Positions 18,942 through 27,649 of a stretch of DNA of 64,000 nucleotides are shown here, piece by piece. Source of the stretch: Epithemia pelagica. Lineage: Eukaryota > Bacillariophyta > Bacillariophyceae > Surirellales > Surirellaceae. The notes beneath the pieces are model-generated. The model had not been told where the DNA came from. It saw only the letters and a list, made by a program, of their open reading frames with translations, and searched no databases. How positions within the stretch are numbered: the first letter of the stretch is position 1; each line of letters opens with the position of its first letter. Position numbers and translations under genes: made by a program. The DNA is taken from NCBI GenBank assembly GCA_946965045.2, contig OX337229.1, positions 4,650,001 to 4,714,000 on the forward strand. Reading direction: 5' to 3'.

Positions 18942-21900
18942 ATGATGGTTCTGCATCCAGGCACTGCAACTGAAACACAAGTTGCTCCCAGACCATCAAT
19001 GCAGAAACCAGCATTCCGCCGTCGGAGATCGAAAGGAACGATTGCAGGTTTTGCGTTCGGCAAAAATGATGCGACAAGCACGGCACCGGCGGAAACATTG
19101 AATGGAGGTGAAATTGCTGAACCTGCGGCTGGAGCGCAAGGCAACCCAACTGCACCTGGTTCTCCCACCCAAGCTCAGCACAATGCTGAATCCAACGCAA
19201 CACCTGCTAAGCCATGTCACAATGCCAGGCTAGCCTTAATGTGTGCCCACAATGCAATCAAGATGGGAGCTAGAACACATCTCTATTTGTGTCCACCTGG
19301 GAGGGCACGCCGTGAATTGCAATCATATTTAAGACAACGAGCCCGACTTAAAGTCACCACACCGCCCGGAGCAATAGGAGTCGCCGCTGAAATTGGGGGT
19401 TATTATGGTCTGGATAAAATGATTGGATCGAACTCTGTGGAGGAGTACGAAAACCAAGAGGAGGACTTTCTGATTAGTACGAATACGTTTGTTGTGGATA
19501 GCGAAGAACAGGCTAGCAGCGGAGATGAGGATGATGTAGGAGACGTTGATGACCTTTTTTCGGAAGAACCAATGCCAATTGTAGAGGACAAATACGCCAA
19601 CCTTCGTGAACCTCTATACACACCAGTGGGTTCGGAGTCCTCAATCCCAAATGGAGCTCCGATGTCCTCTGGAGGTAGTAGCGTGCCCGGAAAGTTACCT
19701 TTCAACCGGCGAAAAATTCGTTTCTTCGACTTGGTGACAGCGGACGAAAAACGAGTTGCGCGTAACTACTTGGAGAACGAATTACGGAGATCAAAGACTC
19801 GCGCTGCGCTCACATTATCAAAACATCTGCGCCGCGTTCAGGGTGAAGAAATTCGAAGGAAAAGACAGGAAGAAGGGTCACCGATCGATGACCTTCCAGA
19901 TTGGGATGCTGAGACCCCTGAGGAAAAATTGCTCCTTGCAGGTGTTAGCCAGATTTCGGTGGAAATGAGCCCTGCTCTTGCATCTGCGATGTTGATAGAG
20001 AGCCTTTCTCTTGGCGTTGTAGAGAGTGTTGAAGGTATGGGCAAGTGTTATGACGGCATTGTTGATGCAGGGGTGGCTCTTTTAGAGGCTCACTCTGTAG
20101 ACCCAACGAAACCGCCAAGCACTGATGACAAGGTTCGAGCAACAAGGTCAGAAGTTATGGCCGCGTTGGCACCACTCCTGGTGACATCACTCGAAGAACC
20201 ATCCGGTGAAGTCATCCTGCTTCTAGCCAAATTGAGACGGATGTGTGGTACAAAGAGATATCAAAGGAGATTTGTACAACGAGTAGCGCCGAGCCTTGTT
20301 CGGCCACCTCGTGGTGCGATGTGGTGTTTGAAACACCAAAATGATATGGAAGCAATTCTGGCCGCATGCGAATTAATCTTCGATTCTGCCTTTGATATCT
20401 TCAGCAAAGGATGGTTCGAACGCGGTAGGTGGATGCTTCTCGATTCTAAACGCGCAGAAACATTAGATTCGGCAGCCAAACAACTTAGAAACCTGAGCTC
20501 AGAACCCTCTGATGCCTTGATGCGTGGCTTATCTACCGGACCTCGACGGCGGCTCGTGGGCGGGCCAAAAAAGATGAACAAGGATGCAAAAGGAACAAGC
20601 GAGCCACTTGCTGAGTGGGAAGTTATCGCTGTTGATCGCGAAATTCGGCTTGCCATTTCACATGTTTTGACGAACGATTGGTCTCGCGCAGCGACTCACG
20701 AAACATCACGAAGCTCTCGTCGTGGTGGTGCCTTGTCGCGTCGCGCTAATTCTGTTCTTCCTTCGTCGAGCTCTGATATGAGTCCAAGGGCAATACCGTC
20801 AAGTCCTGGAAGAGGAGGGTCTGGTCTTCCATTGAGAGCACCTCACTCTCCACCCAGCATGCCTACAACGCTTCATTCGGCTGTTCCACCACCAACTCCC
20901 GAAACCATGGAGAATGTGTTTGGGCCTGCATTTTCGAGTCAAAATCTTTCTTCCTCAGAACGCGCTCAGAGCCCACCACCTTCGGTACCAGGTTCTCCAC
21001 CGCTTCCTCAAAGAAAGACTGGGCGAGAGTACCTGGATTCGAAAACCGATAATGGCGTTGACCAGACCGCAATATCTGTTCCAGACCGCTCATCTGCTCA
21101 GAATCACGCACCACCTCCTCTCTCTCCGCGTTCCCCGAAGCACGACAATGAGTTTAACACTGAAACAAGCACAAGTAGGTCGCCGAAACACACCATTTCT
21201 CGACCCCGTGATCCTTCCGTGTCTGCATCAGCTGCTTCGGACAGTCGGAGACCAGCGTCGCCGTCATCCTCTACTCCTCCGTCTGCCGAAATGAACACGT
21301 TTTTGACTCCCGGTGGAGCGTCATCCGGTCTCTCCGGTGCTTCATCAACATCATCAGGTGGCCCCACAACACAGTATCGAACACTCACGTCAACAGCCGC
21401 TGAGAGGAAACGCACGGTTGCGGCATGTCGAGCCCTCAGAGCTCAAATACAGCGTTTCGAGGATGCATTCGTTAAACTTCATGGACGTCCACCCAAGGGT
21501 GCTGCGGAGAGAGCACCATTGGCAACAACCTATGCTCAATATCGGGAATGGAAAAGAGCCATTCGCGCAGATGCGGCATGCCGTATACAAGCTCTCCTTC
21601 GAGGTGCCCGGCTGCGCTTGATCTTGATGCGATCAGGTGACTCTGCTTTCACACGTGTTGTATTGCGCAGAGCCGGTCGCCCGGGCTCGTCCCCTGATTT
21701 GGCCATACCAGCGGATATCGGGAGGTCTGAAATCGAGCGTGGTATCAGTGCAACCTCGTCCACAGAGAGTGGCTTTGGTAGATCCTCAAGTTCTTCGCTT
21801 TCTCCACATTGGACGAGTAGGCAAGTTCGGAATAGGATAAGCGGCGATGATCGGTCCACGGCGGATAGTAGCGTCTCCGAATCGGTTCCGGGTACAAGCG

Positions 21901-22430
21901 TTTCCCCTCCCCCTGTTATGTCTATGGAGTTCGCTGGTCTTTCGCTCAAAGAACTACAGGCGCGAAAACGAGATCTGAAACAACAACTGAAGCAATATGA
22001 TATGGACTTTGCTCGAGTCAATGGTCGAATGCCTGTTAAAGCTGAAAAGGAACCAATACGGCACTTGTATGAAAGTTATAATGCCTTGAAGAGTCAAATA
22101 ACTTACATGGAAAATGAAGGCAGGATGAGTTCTCCGATCAATAATACATCTGCTCAACCAACGGTTTCTCCTCCCTCTGGCCCTGAAAGCAACGACGAAC
22201 CTGAACGTCCGAGACCGAGATTACCCAAGGATTCTCCATCTCAGGATCTCGCATCCTTGAAGGCAGAAAAACAGGAACTACATCAAATGCTACGGTCTTA
22301 CGAGAAAGACTTTTTCAAGAAACACAAACGCCAGGTTTCAAGCTTTGCTGATATTAAACCTGTCGCGCCTCAATATCGAAGGTACAAAGAGATCAAGAAG
22401 GCCATTGCCACCTATCAAAAGGAAAGATAG
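18942..22430 (+). CDS. FAM13-like protein with three C-terminal repeats and an IQ motif
   Basis: The ATG at 18942 gives 1162 residues. The N-terminus is basic. Residues about 85-160 hold a segment with NARLALMCAHNAIKMGAR and YLCPPGRARRELQSYLRQRA that I do not recognise. Residues about 260-590 are helical and partly acidic, then comes a long Ser/Pro-rich disordered stretch. At the C-terminus three related units of about 45 residues follow the FAM13 pattern (helix, FE-x-x-F-x-x-x-G-R-x-P, then Y-x-x-Y-x-x-x-K): near 830-880 (IQRFEDAFVKLHGRPP), 1005-1050 (YDMDFARVNGRMP) and 1105-1160 (YEKDFFKKHKRQV). An IQ-like helix (ACRIQALLRGARLR, about 878-891) follows the first and could bind calmodulin. 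Animal FAM13A also has a Rho-GAP domain, absent here. Function unknown. Confidence 0.75.
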   Translation: MMVLHPGTATETQVAPRPSMQKPAFRRRRSKGTIAGFAFGKNDATSTAPAETLNGGEIAEPAAGAQGNPTAPGSPTQAQHNAESNATPAKPCHNARLALMCAHNAIKMGARTHLYLCPPGRARRELQSYLRQRARLKVTTPPGAIGVAAEIGGYYGLDKMIGSNSVEEYENQEEDFLISTNTFVVDSEEQASSGDEDDVGDVDDLFSEEPMPIVEDKYANLREPLYTPVGSESSIPNGAPMSSGGSSVPGKLPFNRRKIRFFDLVTADEKRVARNYLENELRRSKTRAALTLSKHLRRVQGEEIRRKRQEEGSPIDDLPDWDAETPEEKLLLAGVSQISVEMSPALASAMLIESLSLGVVESVEGMGKCYDGIVDAGVALLEAHSVDPTKPPSTDDKVRATRSEVMAALAPLLVTSLEEPSGEVILLLAKLRRMCGTKRYQRRFVQRVAPSLVRPPRGAMWCLKHQNDMEAILAACELIFDSAFDIFSKGWFERGRWMLLDSKRAETLDSAAKQLRNLSSEPSDALMRGLSTGPRRRLVGGPKKMNKDAKGTSEPLAEWEVIAVDREIRLAISHVLTNDWSRAATHETSRSSRRGGALSRRANSVLPSSSSDMSPRAIPSSPGRGGSGLPLRAPHSPPSMPTTLHSAVPPPTPETMENVFGPAFSSQNLSSSERAQSPPPSVPGSPPLPQRKTGREYLDSKTDNGVDQTAISVPDRSSAQNHAPPPLSPRSPKHDNEFNTETSTSRSPKHTISRPRDPSVSASAASDSRRPASPSSSTPPSAEMNTFLTPGGASSGLSGASSTSSGGPTTQYRTLTSTAAERKRTVAACRALRAQIQRFEDAFVKLHGRPPKGAAERAPLATTYAQYREWKRAIRADAACRIQALLRGARLRLILMRSGDSAFTRVVLRRAGRPGSSPDLAIPADIGRSEIERGISATSSTESGFGRSSSSSLSPHWTSRQVRNRISGDDRSTADSSVSESVPGTSVSPPPVMSMEFAGLSLKELQARKRDLKQQLKQYDMDFARVNGRMPVKAEKEPIRHLYESYNALKSQITYMENEGRMSSPINNTSAQPTVSPPSGPESNDEPERPRPRLPKDSPSQDLASLKAEKQELHQMLRSYEKDFFKKHKRQVSSFADIKPVAPQYRRYKEIKKAIATYQKER

Positions 22431-22693
22431 AGTAATCGTGCTATGGCATCCTAGTTAGTGGTCCCTTAGCCAAGCTTATTACAGCGAATTGAAACAACCT
22501 GAAGCAAGAAGCGATGTCCCCTTGAAATAGGAGTATATACTCATGTGTGGAGGGAAGGATATGCTGGCGTCATAGTAGGAGTAGCTCTAGAGGCATTGTA
22601 GCTCAAATATCCCAAAATCCAAACGTGTGCGTTCATGGCACCTTTAATTTTTTTTCATTTTGTTGCTCTGTTGCTCTGGCTTCGTACCATAAG

Positions 22694-23725
22694 ATGAGCG
22701 CTGGTAATCAAGGCACACCACCTGAACCTGACCCGTCGTCGGTTCCAATGGTGCTTCAGGATCTGCACAAGTTCTTATCCTATCGAGCGGGTAGTGATGA
22801 CGAAAAAGGTAGTATTGCGACCGACAAGATGTCTCCGCTCTTTGACATGTCCGCCATGGCTGTCCCAGTGGCCGCAATGAAGGTCCTTTTGGGGGTTGTT
22901 GAAAGAACAGAAGCAGAAACTATGATGCAGCTGCAGGACGAGCTTCGGCAAGCTGCTGATTTGATGATGGAAAGATCGTCAACGGCAACTTCTGGCCGCT
23001 CAAACATCGCCCTTCAATCAGGGTGTGAGCTGTTCTTGAAGTACATCACCAGAACGTTCTTGGAACTCCCAGATTTTGAACAATGTAAAAAAGCAATTCT
23101 GGAAAGAGGTCAGCGATTTCAAACAATAAGCTTGGCAGCTAGAGATAGAATTGCCGCACAGGCATGCGCTTTTGTACCCAAAGATGGCACTGTCCTCACG
23201 CATGGATACTCTCGTGTCGTTGCGAATATTCTTCTTGAGGCAATGAAACAAAACAAGCAATTCGATTTGATTGTTCTTGAAGGTCGCCCAGATTGCGCTG
23301 GTGTAAAAGCAGCTAAGTTCTACGCCGAGGCTGGCATTCCTGTTCGTATCTGTCTAGATTCTGCAATGGGCACAATAATGGAACAAGTGGACGTCGTCTT
23401 GACTGGGGCAGAAGCCATTGCAGAAAATGGGGGTGTGATTAATAAAGTTGGCACCTATACTTTAGCTTGTTGCTCAGCAGCTTGCAACAAGCCGATGTAT
23501 GTGGCTGCAGAATCGTACAAGTTTGCGCGCTTGTATCCTCTTCGGCAGTCTGATCTGCCACTTAATCCAAACAAGCCATCTACGGATGTCGGTGCTACTG
23601 ACATCGCGTACCACAATCCCTCAGTCGACTTCACACCGTCCAAGTTCATTTCGTTGCTGTTTACGGACTTGGGTGTTTTGACGCCGAGTGCCGTTTCGGA
23701 CGAACTTATAAGGCTTTATCAGTAG
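22694..23725 (+). CDS. Translation initiation factor eIF2B subunit alpha
   Basis: I start at the ATG at 22694 (MSAGNQG), because the open frame further upstream begins at GTG and reads like UTR; 343 residues. An N-terminal helical domain (VPVAAMKVLLGVVERTEAET) leads into the Rossmann-like eIF2B/ribose-1,5-bisphosphate isomerase fold: SGCELFLKYITRTF, DGTVLTHGYSRVVANILLEA, FDLIVLEGRPDCAG, VDVVLTGAEAIAENGGVINK and VGTYTLACCSAACNKPMYV. The GYSR and NGGVINKVGTY blocks are hallmark eIF2B-alpha sequences. The protein is the regulatory subunit of the cytosolic guanine-nucleotide exchange factor for eIF2 and senses eIF2-alpha phosphorylation. Length matches the family. Confidence 0.95.
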   Translation: MSAGNQGTPPEPDPSSVPMVLQDLHKFLSYRAGSDDEKGSIATDKMSPLFDMSAMAVPVAAMKVLLGVVERTEAETMMQLQDELRQAADLMMERSSTATSGRSNIALQSGCELFLKYITRTFLELPDFEQCKKAILERGQRFQTISLAARDRIAAQACAFVPKDGTVLTHGYSRVVANILLEAMKQNKQFDLIVLEGRPDCAGVKAAKFYAEAGIPVRICLDSAMGTIMEQVDVVLTGAEAIAENGGVINKVGTYTLACCSAACNKPMYVAAESYKFARLYPLRQSDLPLNPNKPSTDVGATDIAYHNPSVDFTPSKFISLLFTDLGVLTPSAVSDELIRLYQ

Positions 23726-23780
23726 TTGTTGTCCAGGAAATAGCATCCAATTTGTTTGTGACACATTTATGAACCCCTGC

Positions 23781-25754
23781 CTATGCGGCGTCTCTTGCCC
23801 TGACATCCCGGACGTTTACTCTCCAGACTTCTGGGATAGATTCTTCGTCATATCCTTCCATCAACGCTAACACTTGCGAACTACTTTCAAGCGCTTGGTT
23901 GAGCTTGCGGACCACAAGTGGGCTGACCTGGCCTTCTTTGCAAGCCCGGCGGAAAACGAGACCTACAATCTCCTGCCTTGAACTCGATGGCATGAGCTTT
24001 GCAAGTACACCAAGGAAGGAGCCGTATGTGACGTGGTTAGCTGCAACAGAGGAAGTCTGGATCTCTTCAAACGTTTGGCAAGCCACTTTCAATGCCTCCT
24101 CAGTTACTGCACCGCCGGTTGGATCAGAGTGCTCTGCGGCGTTGAGCACAGCATTGTAGCTGAGAATGTTGGGACGAGCACCAGGGTTGCTGCTAGTCTT
24201 CATCTTCTGTAGCACCCTGGAAGCCTCCACGGCTTTGTAGGGAATTTTGGACCTGGCGAAATTCTGGATCAGAGCAGTATATGCATGGACATTAGGTTTT
24301 GGCCCTTTCCGCTCCATTTTCTGAATTGTTCGCTTCGCAAATTCCAGTGAAATGTTTTCTCGCGACTTTGCAAAGCAATCTAAAACGTTTGTGTAGGTTT
24401 TCAAGTTAGGTCTGAGCTTTTTGTTTCTTTCTACAGTCAAAAGAATTTGTCTTGCTCTCCTCGCCGCCTCATAATCACCACTTCTAGCCCAGCAATGTAT
24501 CAAAGCATTATAGACCCTGATATCAAGAGGCACTCCTCTCTTTACTGATGCTTCAACCAGCCGTTCGGCACAACGCGGCATTTCCTTATCATCAACAGAC
24601 GCCAGAGCGAACAAAACGTTTGATATAAGTGAGGAATCTAGCGGAAAGTCGGGATCCGTCCATGCTCTATTGAAGGCCTTTTCTGTTGCTTCAATGGCAA
24701 CATGAGAAGACAATCGATTGCAATAAGAGGATATCAACGTGCTGTACGACACAGAATCTCGTTTGGGCATCCGATTAAAGAGCCTTTCTGCGCGAGTAAT
24801 GGCACCGGGCCGATTGTCCAAGGAAAGGGCGTGAATGACAATATTGAATGAGCGAATATCTGGTCGAATGTCCGTGTACTCTGCATTTTCGAGACAGAGC
24901 TTTAGAGATTCTTCAGCCCTGCCGGGTGATTTAGACAACGAGTGGGCAAAGAGTATTTCATTGAAGCACTCAACAGTTGGAACCACGTCTGCTGCCTTTT
25001 GCATATTCTTGTAAAGTGATTCAACTTTCTGAACATTTCCTTCCAACGCGTACCCATGCATAAGAATGGTGTACGAAACAGCATCCGGGAAAACGCCAGG
25101 TTCATCACCCTCTACCTTCATTTCCGAAAGGATGTCTTCGGCTCTGTCAAAGTTCTTTGCTCGAGTGTGGATAGTCAGCATCAAATTGTATGAGATGGTA
25201 TCTAGATTGCGATCCACTCTGCCGTCCCGATAGAGAGTTTTCCATTCTTGAACGATATCGTCCGCCAACTGTGCGGTATCGGAAGGCGTGCTTCTAGACA
25301 GCGTAGTCAGAACTGAGTTAATCGACAATAAATCCGGCTTCAGCTCAAATCGAGTTTCGCTTTGATCAACCATGTATCGGAAAAGGCTAGTCGCAAGTGC
25401 TACCTTGTTACGAAGGTTCGACTTTGCTAGTTGCAAGAGCGCCGAGTTGCAGTTTTTCGTGTTCATTCCGTATTTCTTAAACCTTCCATCAGTCCATGAT
25501 CCCTTGAGCATTTCGATTATTTTCTCGTCATCTTGAGCGACGTCCAGCTTGGTATAAACGCCAGCAATCTCCGGTTTCGCAAGCAAGGACTTGGTTCTCA
25601 CTGCAGAAGCCAGATGGAGGGACGGATTAAGACATGGATGAACAGCCTGCCAACTGCCCTTGAAAAACGAGAAACCCCTGCAGTTGTCCACAAACCCAAG
25701 CCAGAAAGGGAGTACAAGCAGCGCTGAGCGTTTTGGGAGAACTGCGAAGGTCAT
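23781..25754 (-). CDS. Pentatricopeptide repeat (PPR) protein with organelle-targeting leader
   Basis: The first ATG in frame is at 25752-25754 (the extension begins at TTG); 657 residues. Tandem P-type PPR motifs run from about residue 140 to 600: DTISYNLMLTIHTRAKNFDR, DAVSYTILMHGYALEGNVQK, DIRSFNIVIHALSL, DSVSYSTLISSYC, DIRVYNALIHCWARSGDYEA, NLKTYTNVLDCFAKS, NVHAYTALIQNFARS and NILSYNAVLNAAEHS. PPR proteins bind organelle RNA and act in its processing, stability or translation. The leader is hydrophobic (ALLVLPFWLGFVDNCRGFSFF) with a small residue before Phe, like the bipartite presequence for complex plastids, so plastid import is more likely than mitochondrial. Convergent with the eIF2B-alpha gene at a 55-base distance. 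Confidence 0.9.
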   Translation of the reverse strand: MTFAVLPKRSALLVLPFWLGFVDNCRGFSFFKGSWQAVHPCLNPSLHLASAVRTKSLLAKPEIAGVYTKLDVAQDDEKIIEMLKGSWTDGRFKKYGMNTKNCNSALLQLAKSNLRNKVALATSLFRYMVDQSETRFELKPDLLSINSVLTTLSRSTPSDTAQLADDIVQEWKTLYRDGRVDRNLDTISYNLMLTIHTRAKNFDRAEDILSEMKVEGDEPGVFPDAVSYTILMHGYALEGNVQKVESLYKNMQKAADVVPTVECFNEILFAHSLSKSPGRAEESLKLCLENAEYTDIRPDIRSFNIVIHALSLDNRPGAITRAERLFNRMPKRDSVSYSTLISSYCNRLSSHVAIEATEKAFNRAWTDPDFPLDSSLISNVLFALASVDDKEMPRCAERLVEASVKRGVPLDIRVYNALIHCWARSGDYEAARRARQILLTVERNKKLRPNLKTYTNVLDCFAKSRENISLEFAKRTIQKMERKGPKPNVHAYTALIQNFARSKIPYKAVEASRVLQKMKTSSNPGARPNILSYNAVLNAAEHSDPTGGAVTEEALKVACQTFEEIQTSSVAANHVTYGSFLGVLAKLMPSSSRQEIVGLVFRRACKEGQVSPLVVRKLNQALESSSQVLALMEGYDEESIPEVWRVNVRDVRARDAA

Positions 25755-26466
25755 GCCTTCTTCAGACTCTGGATATGAGTGTCTCAATTATACAGATCGT
25801 TACCAACAATCAGATTTCAAAGCGTTCCTTCTCTCTGCTATTTTTGGAGGCCATTTGGTCCATGGTTTCTGGGAAATGTACAAAGGTTGACGTGGGGGAA
25901 ACTACGGAGCTCAAGAGCTAGAGGGCAAAGTCTATCATGGTCATAGATCGAAAGAGCAGATAGCAACACAAAAGTCTGGAGAACGATCTGGAGCCCGAGC
26001 GTGCAGGTCGGTTTCGCATCGACGACCACTAGCGACGGCACGCACCCCATGGCAAAATAGGCGCAGCGAGCAGAGAGACCCTTTTCTTTCTGTTGTGGCC
26101 ATCGAATTGAAGCGGCGGCAACAATACATCTCTCAGAAAGAGAACAATCACACACGTCCTCTGTCTCTTGAGTGGTAGTCAGTGGTACAGAGAACGGCAA
26201 GTGGTGAAAGTGTTCTGATCTAAAGTCATTACACCTTATTTCAAAGGTGGTGACACCGGAGACGTGAAACGAGGTGGGTGGTCTTTGTGCCTTTGGATGA
26301 CCGTCTTGTCTGCCGGCAATACCCAACCAACCACACGTTGATCCATCTGTTTTACTTTAGTGTACTTAATCGGTTTCTCGTCGTGGAAGGGGTGCTTCGT
26401 GCAGATTGTTTGGTTCATTGAGGCGTCATTCGGAACAACCTCATTGCGGGGCTTGAATTGGAAGAA
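25755..26466. other. Divergent promoter region of the PPR and PP1 genes
   Basis: About 710 bases without a supported gene; overlapping minus-strand open frames (25838-26326) are featureless. Presumed promoters and UTRs. Confidence 0.5.
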
Positions 26467-27587
26467 ATGCGCCCATCCTCCAGCAATCAGAATGATGAGG
26501 GTTGGATCGATTCCATGATTGAACTTCTGCTTTCGGTTCGCCAGAAAAAGCCTGGAACTCCAGTCGACATCTCAGCGGCCGATGCAACCCAGCTCTGCAC
26601 CCAAGCACGTGATCTGTTTCTGTCTCAGCCGATGCTTCTAGAATTGGGTGCTCCCATTAAGATATGCGGTGATGTTCATGGACAATACACTGATTTGTTG
26701 CGGTTGTTTGAATACGGTGGCTTTCCTCCTGAGGTAAGGAAACACTTTTGATAATCATGGATGGCTGAATTCTTTCATGTTCTAACAGAATACCATTTCT
26801 AGGCCAATTATTTGTTTTTGGGTGATTATGTAGATCGTGGAAAACAGTCTCTTGAGGTTGTATGTCTACTGTTTGCTTACAAAATCAAATATCCCGAAAA
26901 TTTCTTTTTGTTGCGCGGAAATCACGAATGTGCCGGTATCAACCGCATTTATGGTTTCTACGATGAATGCCGTCGCCGCTTCTCCGTGAAAATGTGGAAG
27001 CAGTTTTGCAACACTTTCAACTGCCTGCCATGTTGTGCCGTCATTGACGACAAAATTATTTGTATGCACGGTGGACTTTCCCCTGAACTTAGTCAAATGG
27101 AGCAAATCGCGAATATTGCTCGTCCATGTGATGTCCCGGATACTGGACTTCTCTGTGATATACTTTGGGCAGACCCCGACCCCGGTATCACGGTACGTTC
27201 TCTTTGCTTTTATCTTTCTTTTCTATTCAAGGCCTTACGCTCACTGGAATCGAAATACAGGGATGGGGAGAGAATGATCGAGGTGTGTCCTTTACTTTTG
27301 GAGGTGATGTAGTACGCCAGTTCCTCCGTAGGCATGACTTGGACCTTGTGGTTCGGGCACATCAAGTCGTTGAAGACGGCTATGAATTTTTTGCTGGACG
27401 AGAGCTTGTGACTGTGTTTTCAGCACCAAATTACTGTGGTGAATTCGATAATGCAGGGGCGATGATGACTGTCGATGATACTCTAATGTGTTCCTTTCAG
27501 ATTCTGAAACCAGCGAGCGCTGCACAACAGCGGGGAGGCTACGGCGGAGGGCGCCAAGGAACACCAGGCCGAACAGGTGGACGGTAA
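26467..27587 (+). CDS. Serine/threonine protein phosphatase PP1 catalytic subunit (three exons)
   Basis: Exons 26467-26733, 26803-27192 and 27261-27587 are separated by 69-bp and 68-bp GT-AG introns, all phase 0, giving 327 residues. Every metallophosphatase motif is present: GDVHG, GDYVDRG, GNHE, CMHGG, VVRAHQ and APNYCGEF. The PP1-specific run [20 protein letters not shown], spanning the first splice, separates it from PP2A and PP2B. The first ATG is at 26467; the frame further up has only TTG. PP1 works with many regulatory subunits in cell division, metabolism and signalling. The C-terminus is unusual: in place of the usual short TPPR-type tail it ends in a Gly/Arg-rich tail ([18 protein letters not shown]) that still has a Thr-Pro site. 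Confidence 0.97.
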
Positions 27588-27649
27588 ATGTTCTACTCCT
27601 ATAAGCACTTGTAGCTGCTATCTGTGAAAACGCCTACCAACAACATGAA

